NCBI GenBank assembly: GCA_017399765.1 | Contig: JAFQBH010000019.1 | Coordinates: forward strand, 1 to 38,164 | DNA from: Oscillospiraceae bacterium | Lineage (GTDB): Bacteria; Bacillota; Clostridia; Oscillospirales; Ruminococcaceae | Direction: 5' to 3' | DNA length: 38,164 nt | Part shown: positions 15,945 through 24,453 of the stretch, one piece after another | Layout of the letters: each line of letters begins with the position of its first letter | How positions within the stretch are numbered: the first letter of the stretch is position 1 | Program-made: the position numbers and the translations under genes | Notes under the pieces: generated by a model | Told to the model about the DNA's origin: nothing | The model's database searches: none | Seen by the model: only the letters and a program-made list of their open reading frames with translations

Positions 15945-16587
15945 ATCTTTTCAAATTTATAATACTGTAATAAATCGAAACAAGGCCGATACTTAAAAGC
16001 AAACCGCCGATGATATCTGTAAGCCAATGCACTCCGGAAATCAGTCTTGCAGTAACCATAAAAACGGTAAAAATGCTTATCAGCCAAAGGGATGTTTTTT
16101 TTAAGCGGACGTTTTTAATCCTTCGCTTAAACTGAATCGCCGAGGTCGGCATAATGCACATAATAAGAAGCGTTGTTGAGGAAGGGTAGGATGCTTCGAG
16201 AATTCCATCAATTAAAACCGGGCGATAGTTTATAATAAAATTTTCAAAAAATAAATAAACCGCCGCTATAATAATATAAAATCCTCCAAGCATCAATATA
16301 TCTTTATCAACTTTGAATAGATTTTTTCTTTTAAGAAGCTGAAAGAATCCAAGCATGGCAAAACCGAACATAAAACAAACAGGAACAAGTCCAAGCCAAT
16401 CCGTCAAAACGTATAAATCCATGTTTACACCGATAAGGTTATGAAAAAATCCGTTAAGCAAAGCGAAACCAACATAAGAATCTTTCGGCCCGATTGCTTT
16501 AACATCTATGTTTTTAACAAGAAATGTCCATATAACAAATGCACAGATGATTGCTATTCCGGTAATTGATATTTTTTTATTTTTCAT
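15943..16587 (-). CDS. PAP2-like membrane protein with degenerate active site
   Basis: A 214-residue protein with about six hydrophobic helices. It resembles type-2 phosphatidic acid phosphatases: NYRPV near residue 120, SYPSSTT near 130 and ARLISGVHWLTDI near 180. The usual motifs are K-x6-RP, PSGH and SR-x5-H-x3-D. Here the first Lys is Glu, the motif-2 His is Thr and the motif-3 Ser is Ala, while the third-motif Arg, His and Asp remain. Activity may be reduced or changed. The ATG at 16587 is chosen for its GGACGGAG ribosome site; an upstream in-frame start overlaps the previous terminator. Confidence 0.8.
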   Translation of the reverse strand: MKNKKISITGIAIICAFVIWTFLVKNIDVKAIGPKDSYVGFALLNGFFHNLIGVNMDLYVLTDWLGLVPVCFMFGFAMLGFFQLLKRKNLFKVDKDILMLGGFYIIIAAVYLFFENFIINYRPVLIDGILEASYPSSTTLLIMCIMPTSAIQFKRRIKNVRLKKTSLWLISIFTVFMVTARLISGVHWLTDIIGGLLLSIGLVSIYYSIINLKR

Positions 16588-16645
16588 TTTTCTCCGTCCT
16601 TTGCTGTAATTTTTTAATAACAGCATAAGTCGAAGAAAGTGAAAT

Positions 16646-16680
16646 ATAAAGAAAAGTACCGTCACATGGACGATACCTTT
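16646..16680 (-). terminator. Terminator-like hairpin after the XRE-membrane gene
   Basis: Stem GGTATCGTCC/GGACGGTACT (imperfect) followed on the minus strand by TTTTCTTT. Confidence 0.65.
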
Positions 16681-16684
16681 CGTG

Positions 16685-17290
16685 TCAGCGGCGTTTTATA
16701 AGCATAATTGCTTTTATTACAAGAAAAACAAAACAGAAAAAAGCGGCGTATGGCTGAAGAGTCATCATAAAACAAACTGTTCCGGCAGCGCTTAATATCA
16801 AAGAAACAAAATGTTTGTTTTTTATCCAGAAATTGCAATCACAGTTTTGAAAAGCAAGAATCAGGATTCCGGTAAAAATAATTCCGAAAACAATGATAAA
16901 ATATACGCTTCGGATATATTCCGAAATTCCCGAAAGGGAGAGAAGAGAAACTTCCTTTATGATTTCTCCGCCTTTTTCGCCGAAAAAAGGAAGAAAGAGG
17001 AACATTATCATGCTGCAGTCCAAAAGGCCGAAAACGATATCGCGAAGGTGTTTTTCCCTTTGCCTTAAATCCTCATCGGCTGCCGCAAGAAGCTGTTCCC
17101 CGGAAAGAAGTTCGTCGATTGAAACGGAAAAATATTTCGAAATAGCTTTAAGAGATTCAATGTTCGGGATGCCTCTTCCGGATTCCCACTTCGAAACGGC
17201 GGTTCGGGAAACATATAAAATTCCGGCAAGTTCTTCCTGGGTAAGTCCTTTTTGCCTGCGCAATTCCTGAAGTTTTTCGCCTAATTCCAT
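16685..17290 (-). CDS. XRE-family regulator with membrane-anchored C-terminus
   Basis: A 201-residue protein. Residues 5-60 are an XRE helix-turn-helix (LRRQKGLTQEELAGILYVSR, then SKWESGRGIPNIESL). A charged linker leads to four hydrophobic helices (about 83-103, 121-146, 158-177 and 180-196). This layout occurs in many Firmicutes as membrane-tethered repressors that may sense envelope state. It lies just upstream of the PAP2-like gene on the same strand but a hairpin separates them. Confidence 0.85.
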   Translation of the reverse strand: MELGEKLQELRRQKGLTQEELAGILYVSRTAVSKWESGRGIPNIESLKAISKYFSVSIDELLSGEQLLAAADEDLRQREKHLRDIVFGLLDCSMIMFLFLPFFGEKGGEIIKEVSLLSLSGISEYIRSVYFIIVFGIIFTGILILAFQNCDCNFWIKNKHFVSLILSAAGTVCFMMTLQPYAAFFCFVFLVIKAIMLIKRR

Positions 17291-17311
17291 TAATGATCAT
17301 TCCTTTATGCT

Positions 17312-17344
17312 AAATGGGCAATCCCGCTTCGGGACTGCCCATTT
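17312..17344 (-). terminator. Terminator after lysS
   Basis: Stem AAATGGGCA/TGCCCATTT with inner TCCCG/CGGGA forms a long hairpin 13 bases past the lysS stop. The minus-strand T run is short. Confidence 0.7.
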
Positions 17345-17356
17345 TTTAAAAATTAA

Positions 17357-18880
17357 TTATTTATCGGTGGGTTTCATGGTGGGGAAGAGAAGAACGTCGC
17401 GGATGGAAGCACTGTCGGTAAGAAGCATTACAAGTCTGTCAACACCGAAGCCAAGTCCGCCGGTAGGAGCCATGCCGTATTCAAGAGCGGTTACGTAGTC
17501 ATAGTCAACCTGCGCTTTGCTTGTGGGGTCAAGTTCAAGACGTTCCGCAACCTGGCGTTCAAAACGGCCTTTCTGGTCGATAGGATCGTTAAGTTCGCTG
17601 AATGCGTTGCCGAATTCGGTTGCGTTGATGAAATATTCAAAACGCTCGGTGAATGCGGGATCTTCCGGTTTGCGTTTTGCAAGGGGGCTGATTTCTACGG
17701 GGTAATCGTAGATGAAAGTAGGCTGGATAAGGTTTTCTTCAACGAATGCATCGAAGAATTCAGCAAGGATAGCGCCTTTGGTGGGAACTTCCGGAAGTTC
17801 AACGTTATGTTTTTTAGCAAGCTCAATTGCTTCTTCGTCGGAAGCAACTTCGGCAAAATCAACGCCGGAATATTTTTTGACCGCTTCGATCATGGTAAGT
17901 CTTTCCCAATGACCAAGATCGATTTCGGTGCCCTGATAATTTATTTTAAGGGTTCCGCAAACGTTCATTGCAACGGTTTTCATCATATCTTCAACAAGGT
18001 CCATCATTCCGCGGAAATCGGTAAAAGCCTGGTAAAGTTCGATGGAGGTGAATTCCGGGTTATGTTTGGTATCCATACCTTCGTTACGGAAAATACGGCC
18101 TACTTCATAAACTCTGTCAAGACCGCCGACGATAAGGCGTTTGAGGTAAAGTTCGGTTTCAATTCTGAGAACCATATCCATATCAAGGGTGTTGTGATGA
18201 GTAAGAAAAGGTCTTGCGGAAGCGCCGATTTCAAAAGGAGTAAGAATAGGGGTTTCAACCTCAAGGAAGCCGCGTCCGTCAAGGAAGGAACGGAGCTCAC
18301 GCATGATCTGGCTGCGTTTGATAAAAGTATCTTTTACTTCGGGGTTGATGATAAGGTCAACGTATCTCTGTCTGTAACGGAGTTCCTGGTCTTTAAGGCC
18401 ATGGAATTTTTCCGGAAGGGGAAGAAGAGATTTGGAAAGAAGAACGATTTTGGTTGCCTTTATGGAAATTTCGCCCATATGGGTGCGGAAAACAATACCT
18501 TCAACGCCGATGATATCGCCGATATCCCATTTTTTGAAATCTGCGTAATCCTCTTCGCCGACCATATCTTTACGGATATAAAGCTGGATTCTGCCTTCTT
18601 TATCCTGAAGGTCAGCAAAGGAAGCTTTACCCATTCCGCGCTTGCTCATAATACGACCTGCAAGAGAAACGGTCATGGTGCTTTCTTCGCCCTCTGCGGG
18701 GTCAACAAAAGTTTCTTTGATAGTGCCGGAATAACCGGTTACGTTAAATTTGGTGATGGTAAAAGGGTCTTTGCCTGCTTCGCGAAGAGCGGTGAGTTTA
18801 TCGCGGCGAATCTGGAGAAGTTCGGAAAGCTGTTCCGCGGAAAGTTCCTGCTGCTCCTGTTCCTGAATCTGTTCAGCCAT
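17357..18880 (-). CDS. lysS: Lysyl-tRNA synthetase, class II
   Basis: A 507-residue enzyme of typical length that charges tRNA-Lys. The N-terminal OB-fold anticodon-binding domain spans about 60-170 ([19 protein letters not shown]). The catalytic core contains motif 1 ([11 protein letters not shown]), motif 2 ([21 protein letters not shown]) and motif 3 ([13 protein letters not shown]). AAAGGAAG lies ahead of the ATG. It is transcribed alone from a visible promoter, with no T-box in the short leader. Confidence 0.97.
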   Translation of the reverse strand: MAEQIQEQEQQELSAEQLSELLQIRRDKLTALREAGKDPFTITKFNVTGYSGTIKETFVDPAEGEESTMTVSLAGRIMSKRGMGKASFADLQDKEGRIQLYIRKDMVGEEDYADFKKWDIGDIIGVEGIVFRTHMGEISIKATKIVLLSKSLLPLPEKFHGLKDQELRYRQRYVDLIINPEVKDTFIKRSQIMRELRSFLDGRGFLEVETPILTPFEIGASARPFLTHHNTLDMDMVLRIETELYLKRLIVGGLDRVYEVGRIFRNEGMDTKHNPEFTSIELYQAFTDFRGMMDLVEDMMKTVAMNVCGTLKINYQGTEIDLGHWERLTMIEAVKKYSGVDFAEVASDEEAIELAKKHNVELPEVPTKGAILAEFFDAFVEENLIQPTFIYDYPVEISPLAKRKPEDPAFTERFEYFINATEFGNAFSELNDPIDQKGRFERQVAERLELDPTSKAQVDYDYVTALEYGMAPTGGLGFGVDRLVMLLTDSASIRDVLLFPTMKPTDK

Positions 18881-18931
18881 TTATTTTATCTTCCTTTCAA
18901 AAGGTTATTTTATTACATAATAGAACATCTT

Positions 18932-18960
18932 ATTTTAACATATTTAAACTGAAATGACAA
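18932..18960 (-). promoter_or_regulatory. Promoter of lysS
   Basis: The minus strand reads TTGTCA (18960-18955), 17 bases, then TAAAAT (18937-18932). Confidence 0.7.
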
Positions 18961-18974
18961 CAGTTAAAACAAAG

Positions 18975-19000
18975 AAAAAGCCCGCAAAAACGGGCTTTTT
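18975..19000 (-). terminator. Terminator after the secreted-protein gene
   Basis: Stem AAAAAGCCCG/CGGGCTTTTT, a few bases past the stop at 19005. Confidence 0.85.
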
Positions 19001-19004
19001 TATA

Positions 19005-19631
19005 TCAATATATTTTTACAATATCGGAAAGAATAAGATGGGTTTTTTCAACAAGTTCCGGGTCCTTACAGGAATAGGAAACTGTGATGGTAGTATTAAC
19101 GATAATATCTTCATCGGAAGGTCCGGTTTTAACGAACCAGTGTTCTTTTGTATGATATTTATTTACGATAACTTTATCCTCAAGAACAGCGACAGATCCT
19201 ATTCCAAAAGAATAAACTCCGTTTCCAAGACTTGTAAATTCCGGAACAGAAAGTTCTTTCGAACGAAAAACAATTATAGAATTTTCCGGCATGGAAATGT
19301 TTCCTTTTCCTTCGGAATCAAAATGTTCCATGGTGAAACTGTATTCGGAAAGAAGTTTTTCAATTTTATCAGAGATTTCGGGTGAAACGGAATGGTGTTC
19401 CGCAGGAAAAACTCGATTATCTGCAGCAGTGACAAAAACGTTTTTTGAATTTCCGTTAAGTTCATCATAATCATAACTTCCGGAATAATCATAAAGATTT
19501 ATTCCAAGCCGCAGACTGGATATGGGGTTTCCGAGGAGTTCATATGCATCAATAAAATGATAAATTATTCCTAAAAACAGAATTACAGCGGCAATAATAA
19601 CTAATTTTTTCGTTTTCTTGGAAATTTTCAT
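19005..19631 (-). CDS. Membrane-anchored extracytoplasmic protein of unknown function
   Basis: A 208-residue protein with a basic N-terminus and one hydrophobic helix (about 9-26, KLVIIAAVILFLGIIYHFI), then a Ser/Asp/Glu-rich outer domain with no recognisable motif. There is no lipobox cysteine. AGAGGTGA lies just before the chosen ATG at 19631; an upstream in-frame ATG has no ribosome site. It is monocistronic, with a terminator after it. Confidence 0.7.
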   Translation of the reverse strand: MKISKKTKKLVIIAAVILFLGIIYHFIDAYELLGNPISSLRLGINLYDYSGSYDYDELNGNSKNVFVTAADNRVFPAEHHSVSPEISDKIEKLLSEYSFTMEHFDSEGKGNISMPENSIIVFRSKELSVPEFTSLGNGVYSFGIGSVAVLEDKVIVNKYHTKEHWFVKTGPSDEDIIVNTTITVSYSCKDPELVEKTHLILSDIVKIY

Positions 19632-19700
19632 AGAATCACCTCTTTCAATATAATAGTAACACAAAAAAGCCTTTTTGTTGCAAATTTTAATAAAATAAAT

Positions 19701-19727
19701 AAAAAAGCCCGCAGATGCGGGCCTTTT
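19701..19727 (-). terminator. Terminator after greA
   Basis: Stem AAAAGCCCGC/GCGGGCCTTTT, with an AAAAAA tract that reads as a T run on the minus strand. Confidence 0.85.
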
Positions 19728-19743
19728 AATCTTTTTCTTTTTA

Positions 19744-20217
19744 TCAGCCGATGCTGATTACTCTGAATTTTGCGGTGTCGCCGCCGGGAAGAACGGCTTC
19801 GGCAATTTCACCGACCTTTTTGCCGAGAAGCGCTTTTCCAACAGGAGATTCGTCAGAAATTTTGCCAAGGTCAAGGTCTGCTTCGGTGGAACCGACAATG
19901 GTGTATTCAAGCTCCTCTTCAAATTCTTCGTCATAAACTTTTACGAAAGAACCAAGAGAAACAGCGTCTGTAACAAGCTCGGTTTCATCAAGAATTACAA
20001 CGTTTTTAAGCATAACTTCAAGGTCTGCAATTCTTGCTTCAACAATTGCCTGTTCGTTTTTTGCTTCGTCATATTCGCTGTTTTCGGAAAGGTCACCATA
20101 ACCGCGTGCAATGCGGATTTTTTCGGAAACTTCTTTTCTGCGAACGGTTTTGAGCATTTCAAGCTCTTCCTCAAGGGCTTTAAGACCGCTTGCGGTTACA
20201 ACAACTTTTTTATCCAT
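19744..20217 (-). CDS. greA: Transcription elongation factor GreA
   Basis: A 157-residue protein of standard length. The N-terminal coiled coil (about 8-75) carries the signature [20 protein letters not shown], whose acidic tip residues stimulate RNA polymerase to cleave backtracked RNA. The C-terminal FKBP-like domain includes [22 protein letters not shown], written as two parts [13 protein letters not shown] and [20 protein letters not shown] lies ahead of the ATG. It has its own promoter just downstream of the division operon. Confidence 0.96.
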   Translation of the reverse strand: MDKKVVVTASGLKALEEELEMLKTVRRKEVSEKIRIARGYGDLSENSEYDEAKNEQAIVEARIADLEVMLKNVVILDETELVTDAVSLGSFVKVYDEEFEEELEYTIVGSTEADLDLGKISDESPVGKALLGKKVGEIAEAVLPGGDTAKFRVISIG

Positions 20218-20253
20218 TTAAAAATACCCTCCTTAAGGGAATACAATATTTCA

Positions 20254-20282
20254 ATTATATTCGTGTAAAACGAAAAAGTCAA
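20254..20282 (-). promoter_or_regulatory. Promoter of greA
   Basis: The minus strand reads TTGACT (20282-20277), 17 bases, then TATAAT (20259-20254). It starts 18 bases past the preceding gene, with no terminator between, so some read-through is likely. Confidence 0.8.
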
Positions 20283-20299
20283 GAAAATAATGTCGCAAA

Positions 20300-21553
20300 T
20301 CAACCTTCTGAAGAAGATTCTTCGGAAGAATCCGTTTCGGTTCCGGTTGTGGGTGCAACGGAAGAAGCAGCAATTTCGATTGCTTTTGAAAGCTGGGAAT
20401 CCATTGCCGGGTCAAGAAGGGAAAGATCTGTAAAATTCAAAGTTGTGTAATCGAACGCAACAACATGGTCAGGCGTTACGCCAAGACCTTCCCAGGCGGT
20501 TTTGGAATTTGCAAGATAATATTTTCCGACCGTAAGCTGAATTGCGGAACCATCGTCAAGTCTGTAAATTTCCTGAAGGGAACCGAAACCGTCGGTTTGA
20601 GAACCGACAATGTTTGCAATTCCGAAATCGCGAAGGCCGGCAGCAAAAAATTCCGCAGCTCCGGAAGTGATTTCATTTACAAGAACAACAACGGGAATTA
20701 CCGTGTCACGGGAATTTGAGGTATAAAGAACCTCGTTCGAACCGTCGCTGTATTCAATATAAAGAATATCGCCGGAACCGGCAAATTTGTCGATCATTTC
20801 AGCGGCGGCGGAAACAAGACCGGTGTTTACGGAACGAACGTCAAAGATAAGCGCGGAAGCCCCGGCGGAAATTGCTTTTTCAACCTCTTTGCTGAACTGG
20901 TCCGGAGTTCCTTCGGAAAAATCGTTTATTCTTAAATAATGATAGTTTTCAAAGACAGTTGAGTAAACTGTTGTGGGAACAAGAACACGTCTTGTAATTT
21001 CCATTTCGGTGTCTTCGCTGTCGCGGCGAACGGTAAGCGTAACTTTTGTTCCCGCTTCGCCGGTAAGAAGAGCTTCGCCCTGTGCATAAGTTTCGGAAGT
21101 AAGGTTTATATCATCAACTTTAATGATAAGATCTCCGGGAACAATGCCTGCGGAAGCTGCGGTGGAAGTTTCATAAACGTTTTCGACAAGCATATAACCG
21201 TCGCTGTCCATGGAAACAGAAATTCCAACGCCGGAAACTGTTTTTCCGGAAGCTTCCAAAAATGCGGCGTATTCCGCGGGGTTCATATATTTTGCATAAG
21301 GGTCGTTGATTCCGGAAAGATAACCTTTTGCAACAGCGTCCATAAGGGCAGGCTCATCAATGTGTTCATGATGGTTGTAACGAACATAGTTATCTATTTC
21401 CGTAAATTTTGCATACATGTTTTCACGTTCGGTAATGCTGCTTACTTTTTCATTGAAATTATTGAGAGCAAGAACCATTGTAAAAGTAAAGGTTATTGCA
21501 ACGGCAATAAGAACAAGTGTAACGGCAGTACCTAAACTGATTTTTTTACCCAT
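20300..21553 (-). CDS. S41/CtpA-like PDZ protein, probable pseudoprotease
   Basis: A 417-residue protein: one N-terminal membrane helix (about 8-30), a PDZ domain (about 100-185, VSGVGISVSMDSDGYMLV) and an S41 peptidase fold (about 195-385), ending in a Ser/Glu/Thr-rich tail. Aligned by eye to Prc/CtpA, the segment NEITSGAAEFFAAGLRDFG replaces the usual NxxSASASE block and puts Gly at the catalytic Ser. GSQTDGFGSLQ puts Phe at the catalytic Lys of TFGKG. The DLRxNPGG motif is also altered to DVRSVNTG. The fold is intact but proteolysis looks lost. It ends the CdaR-ftsE-ftsX-M23 operon, so a scaffold or PDZ-binding role in cell-wall remodelling is plausible. Confidence 0.88.
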   Translation of the reverse strand: MGKKISLGTAVTLVLIAVAITFTFTMVLALNNFNEKVSSITERENMYAKFTEIDNYVRYNHHEHIDEPALMDAVAKGYLSGINDPYAKYMNPAEYAAFLEASGKTVSGVGISVSMDSDGYMLVENVYETSTAASAGIVPGDLIIKVDDINLTSETYAQGEALLTGEAGTKVTLTVRRDSEDTEMEITRRVLVPTTVYSTVFENYHYLRINDFSEGTPDQFSKEVEKAISAGASALIFDVRSVNTGLVSAAAEMIDKFAGSGDILYIEYSDGSNEVLYTSNSRDTVIPVVVLVNEITSGAAEFFAAGLRDFGIANIVGSQTDGFGSLQEIYRLDDGSAIQLTVGKYYLANSKTAWEGLGVTPDHVVAFDYTTLNFTDLSLLDPAMDSQLSKAIEIAASSVAPTTGTETDSSEESSSEG

Positions 21554-21574
21554 AATTTTCTCCTTGGTAAAGAA

Positions 21575-22828
21575 TTAGGTAACGTAAGAAATCGGGTTAA
21601 CCGCTTCTCCGTCAATGCGCACTTCAAAATGAAGATGTGCGCCGGTGCTCCAACCGGTGTTTCCGACTCTTCCGATTTGTTCGCCCATAACAACAATGTC
21701 GCCGACTTTTACGTCAATGGCGCTGAGGTGGGCGTAAAGAGTTGTAATTCCGCCGCCGTGGTCAACGATTATGTAAGTTCCGTAACCATAGGAATAACCG
21801 TTGTAAGGGCAGGTTTTGGTGTGTACAACGGTTCCTGTGTTTGCGGCAACAACAGGTGCACCGTGAACGCCGGAACCGGTTATATCGATTCCGGTGTGAA
21901 AGTCGGTATTGTTAAAACGCCAGCCGTAATAGCTGGATATTTTGGAATATCCGGGAACGGGCCACATCATTTCGCCGCCGACATAAGCTTCGTTTGAAGT
22001 GTTGAGGTTTTTATAAATATCAAGAAGTTCCGCCTGGATCTGTTTTTGCATTGCGGAAAGTTCTTCGTAGTTTGCTTCATATTCCTTTTGCATAGCGGAA
22101 AGATCCTGAATAGAGTTTTTGGCTTCTTTAAGCTGATTTTCAAGTTCTTCCTGTTCTTTTTCAAGGGCGGCTTTTTCTTCTTCAAGAGCTGCTTTTTCAG
22201 CTTCGAGAACAAGTTTTTCCTCTTCAAGTTTTACAAGTTCGTCGCGAAGTTCAGAAACAATTTCCTTGTCATGTTCGGCAATTCTTTCAAGATATTCGCT
22301 TCTGGTAAGAAATTCGGAAACGCTTCGGGAAGAAAGAAGCATGATAAGGGAATTTGCGCTGTCGGAATATCCGCCGGTCATATAAATCGCTTTTACTCTG
22401 TCTCGGAAAAGCTGAAGGGTGTCTTCAATATCCTTTTCTTTTCCTGCAATTTCCTGTTTTTTGTCGAAAATATATTTGTTGGTAAGCTGAATTTTCTGAA
22501 GACCGACTTCAATTGCTTTCTGAGTGATGCTTATTTTTTCATCAATGCTGTTGGCAATGGCCTGCTGTTTCTTTTTGTCATCTTTAATGCTGGAAATTTT
22601 ATTGTTATAATCCTGCATTTCCTGCTGAATTTTTATCTGCTCGTCCTGAAGATCGGAAATCTGGTTGCGGTATTCCTCTTCGGAAGAATCCGTTTCCGGA
22701 ACGGGAAGAACTTCAGGATCGCCGTCAGTTTCGTCGGCAAAAACGAGGGGAGCGGTGATTATCATTAAACCGCAAAGACAGAAACAAAGCACGGAAACAA
22801 GAAAACGTTTGAAACTTTTTTCAGTCAT
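21575..22828 (-). CDS. EnvC/PcsB-like M23 peptidase with coiled coil (FtsEX partner)
   Basis: A 417-residue secreted protein. A signal peptide covers about 1-31 (LCFCLCGLMIITAPLVFADE), coiled coil spans about 50-265 with a break near residue 160, and the M23/LytM domain occupies about 290-415. Zinc and catalytic residues are present in FHTGIDI and TGAHLHFEV, so the hydrolase itself looks active. In other bacteria such proteins are recruited by FtsX and activated by FtsE ATP hydrolysis to cut septal peptidoglycan. The ATG at 22828 has GGAGG five bases upstream and lies 13 bases after the ftsX stop, which supports that partnership. Confidence 0.9.
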   Translation of the reverse strand: MTEKSFKRFLVSVLCFCLCGLMIITAPLVFADETDGDPEVLPVPETDSSEEEYRNQISDLQDEQIKIQQEMQDYNNKISSIKDDKKKQQAIANSIDEKISITQKAIEVGLQKIQLTNKYIFDKKQEIAGKEKDIEDTLQLFRDRVKAIYMTGGYSDSANSLIMLLSSRSVSEFLTRSEYLERIAEHDKEIVSELRDELVKLEEEKLVLEAEKAALEEEKAALEKEQEELENQLKEAKNSIQDLSAMQKEYEANYEELSAMQKQIQAELLDIYKNLNTSNEAYVGGEMMWPVPGYSKISSYYGWRFNNTDFHTGIDITGSGVHGAPVVAANTGTVVHTKTCPYNGYSYGYGTYIIVDHGGGITTLYAHLSAIDVKVGDIVVMGEQIGRVGNTGWSTGAHLHFEVRIDGEAVNPISYVT

Positions 22829-22841
22829 AATGTCCTCCTTA

Positions 22842-23744
22842 TCAAACTTTAAGATGCTTGCCGATAAAGGCAACACAACCGAAAAGACCGATGAATGCGC
22901 CGCCGCCGATAAATCCTATAAGAAGATATTGGGAAACGACAGAAAAGGGAACAAGTTCGGAAATAATCTGTCCGAACCATGTGGCGGTTTGGGAAGATAC
23001 CCACTTTACAAGATAGTCATAGGCGAAGTAAATGATTCCATAAGAAAGAGCGCCGGAAAGAACGCCAAGGGTAACTCCTTCAACAATAAAGGGAAGACGG
23101 ATGAAACCGTTTGTTGCGCCGACATATTTCATTATGTTTACTTCGCGTCTTCTGCTGAAAACGGTAATTTTAATGGTGTTTCCGATAATCATAAGTGAAA
23201 CGGAAATAAGAAGGCCAATTATGATTGTGCCGCCGACATAAGCCATGTTTTTGACACCGGTTATAACTTCGGCAACTTCTGTAAGAGCGGAAACTGAATC
23301 TACTCCAAGAAGTGCTTCAATATGCAAAACCGTGTTTTCAAGGTCAGAAACATCATCAAAGGTAACGCGGAAAGAATCGGGAAGGTTGTTTTCTTTTGCG
23401 TAAGCATCAAAAAGCATACCGTCATCTCCCATAGATTCCATCATATCGAGAAGAGCATCTTCCTTAGAGATGAATTCAATGGTCGCAATTTTTCCGGTGG
23501 CTATAAGACCGTCGCGAACTTCTTCAACGGCAGCGTCATCAAGTCCGTCCTCAAGATAGACAATGGCTTCGCTTTGGTCTTCAACTGCATCCACAATGCT
23601 TGAAACATTCACCGAAAGAAGAGCTGCAGCTCCGATAAGAAGCATGCAGGAAATGAGAACACCAACGGAAGCAAGTGACATAAGACGGTTGTTCCAAAGG
23701 TTTTTAAAGCCCTGTTTGACAAGATAGAAGAAACTGTTCAGCAT
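22842..23744 (-). CDS. ftsX: Cell division permease-like protein FtsX
   Basis: A 300-residue protein of standard FtsX layout: a cytoplasmic start, helix 1 (about 22-45, MSLASVGVLISCMLLIGAAA), an extracellular domain (about 46-165) and three C-terminal helices (about 170-300), with the FtsX segment SRRREVNIMKYVGATNGFIR near 198-217. Its start overlaps the ftsE stop by seven bases. It should transmit ATP-driven conformational change across the membrane to the M23 hydrolase next in the operon. Confidence 0.95.
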   Translation of the reverse strand: MLNSFFYLVKQGFKNLWNNRLMSLASVGVLISCMLLIGAAALLSVNVSSIVDAVEDQSEAIVYLEDGLDDAAVEEVRDGLIATGKIATIEFISKEDALLDMMESMGDDGMLFDAYAKENNLPDSFRVTFDDVSDLENTVLHIEALLGVDSVSALTEVAEVITGVKNMAYVGGTIIIGLLISVSLMIIGNTIKITVFSRRREVNIMKYVGATNGFIRLPFIVEGVTLGVLSGALSYGIIYFAYDYLVKWVSSQTATWFGQIISELVPFSVVSQYLLIGFIGGGAFIGLFGCVAFIGKHLKV

Positions 23745-24421
23745 AAGTTCGCCTCCGTTTCTTTTGTATCGCGGATAACTTCGCCTTTGTTTATGGTGAT
23801 AACACGGTGGTTGAATTTTTCGACCAGATCGTGTTCGTGGGTTACCATCACAATGGTTACGCCAAGCTTGTTGATTTCATTGAGAAGATCGACAATTTCA
23901 AAGGAAAGTTCCGGGTCGATGTTTCCGGTGGGTTCGTCCGCAATTATAAGAGAAGGGGAGTTTACAAGGGCGCGCGCAAGAGCAACACGCTGCTGTTCAC
24001 CGCCGGAAAGTTCTTCGGGTTTGCATTTCATTTTGGAAGCAAGTCCGACAAGATTGAGCATATAAGGAACTTTTCGTTTGATTTCTTTAGGACGTACGTT
24101 TGTAACGCGGAGCGCAAAAGCAACGTTGTCATAAGCGGTCATGTTAGGTATAAGGCGGAAATCCTGGAAAACAATACCGATGGAACGGCGGAATTTCGGG
24201 ATTTTGTATCTTGCCATTTTACCAAGGTTTTTACCGTTTACTTTAACAATACCGGAGTTTGCGGTTTCTTCGCGAAGCATAAGTTTGATAAGGGTGGATT
24301 TTCCTGCGCCGGAAGAACCGACGATGAAAACAAATTCGCCGTCATCAATCCTAAGATTTACATTATCAAGTGCAACGGTTCCGTTGTGATATTTTTTGGT
24401 AACATTCTGAAATTCTATCAA
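23738..24421 (-). CDS. ftsE: Cell division ATP-binding protein FtsE
   Basis: A 227-residue ABC ATPase with Walker A GSSGAGKSTLI (about 36-46), signature LSGGEQQRVALARAL, Walker B LIIADEPTGNID and switch His in VTHEHDLV, all typical of FtsE. The start is TTG (24421-24419), with GAGG seven bases upstream; no ATG fits. It lies 32 bases after the CdaR-like gene and overlaps ftsX, forming the FtsEX complex. Confidence 0.95.
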   Translation of the reverse strand: MIEFQNVTKKYHNGTVALDNVNLRIDDGEFVFIVGSSGAGKSTLIKLMLREETANSGIVKVNGKNLGKMARYKIPKFRRSIGIVFQDFRLIPNMTAYDNVAFALRVTNVRPKEIKRKVPYMLNLVGLASKMKCKPEELSGGEQQRVALARALVNSPSLIIADEPTGNIDPELSFEIVDLLNEINKLGVTIVMVTHEHDLVEKFNHRVITINKGEVIRDTKETEANLC

Positions 24422-24453
24422 TGCTGTACCTCGCTGTAAAACGGAATTTTAAT

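Noticed and set aside
17807-18952. A 381-codon plus-strand frame over lysS
   Set aside because: Antisense to an unambiguous lysyl-tRNA synthetase.
18881-18960. A T-box or lysine riboswitch upstream of lysS
   Set aside because: The leader is only about 45 bases after the predicted start and has no antiterminator box or large fold.
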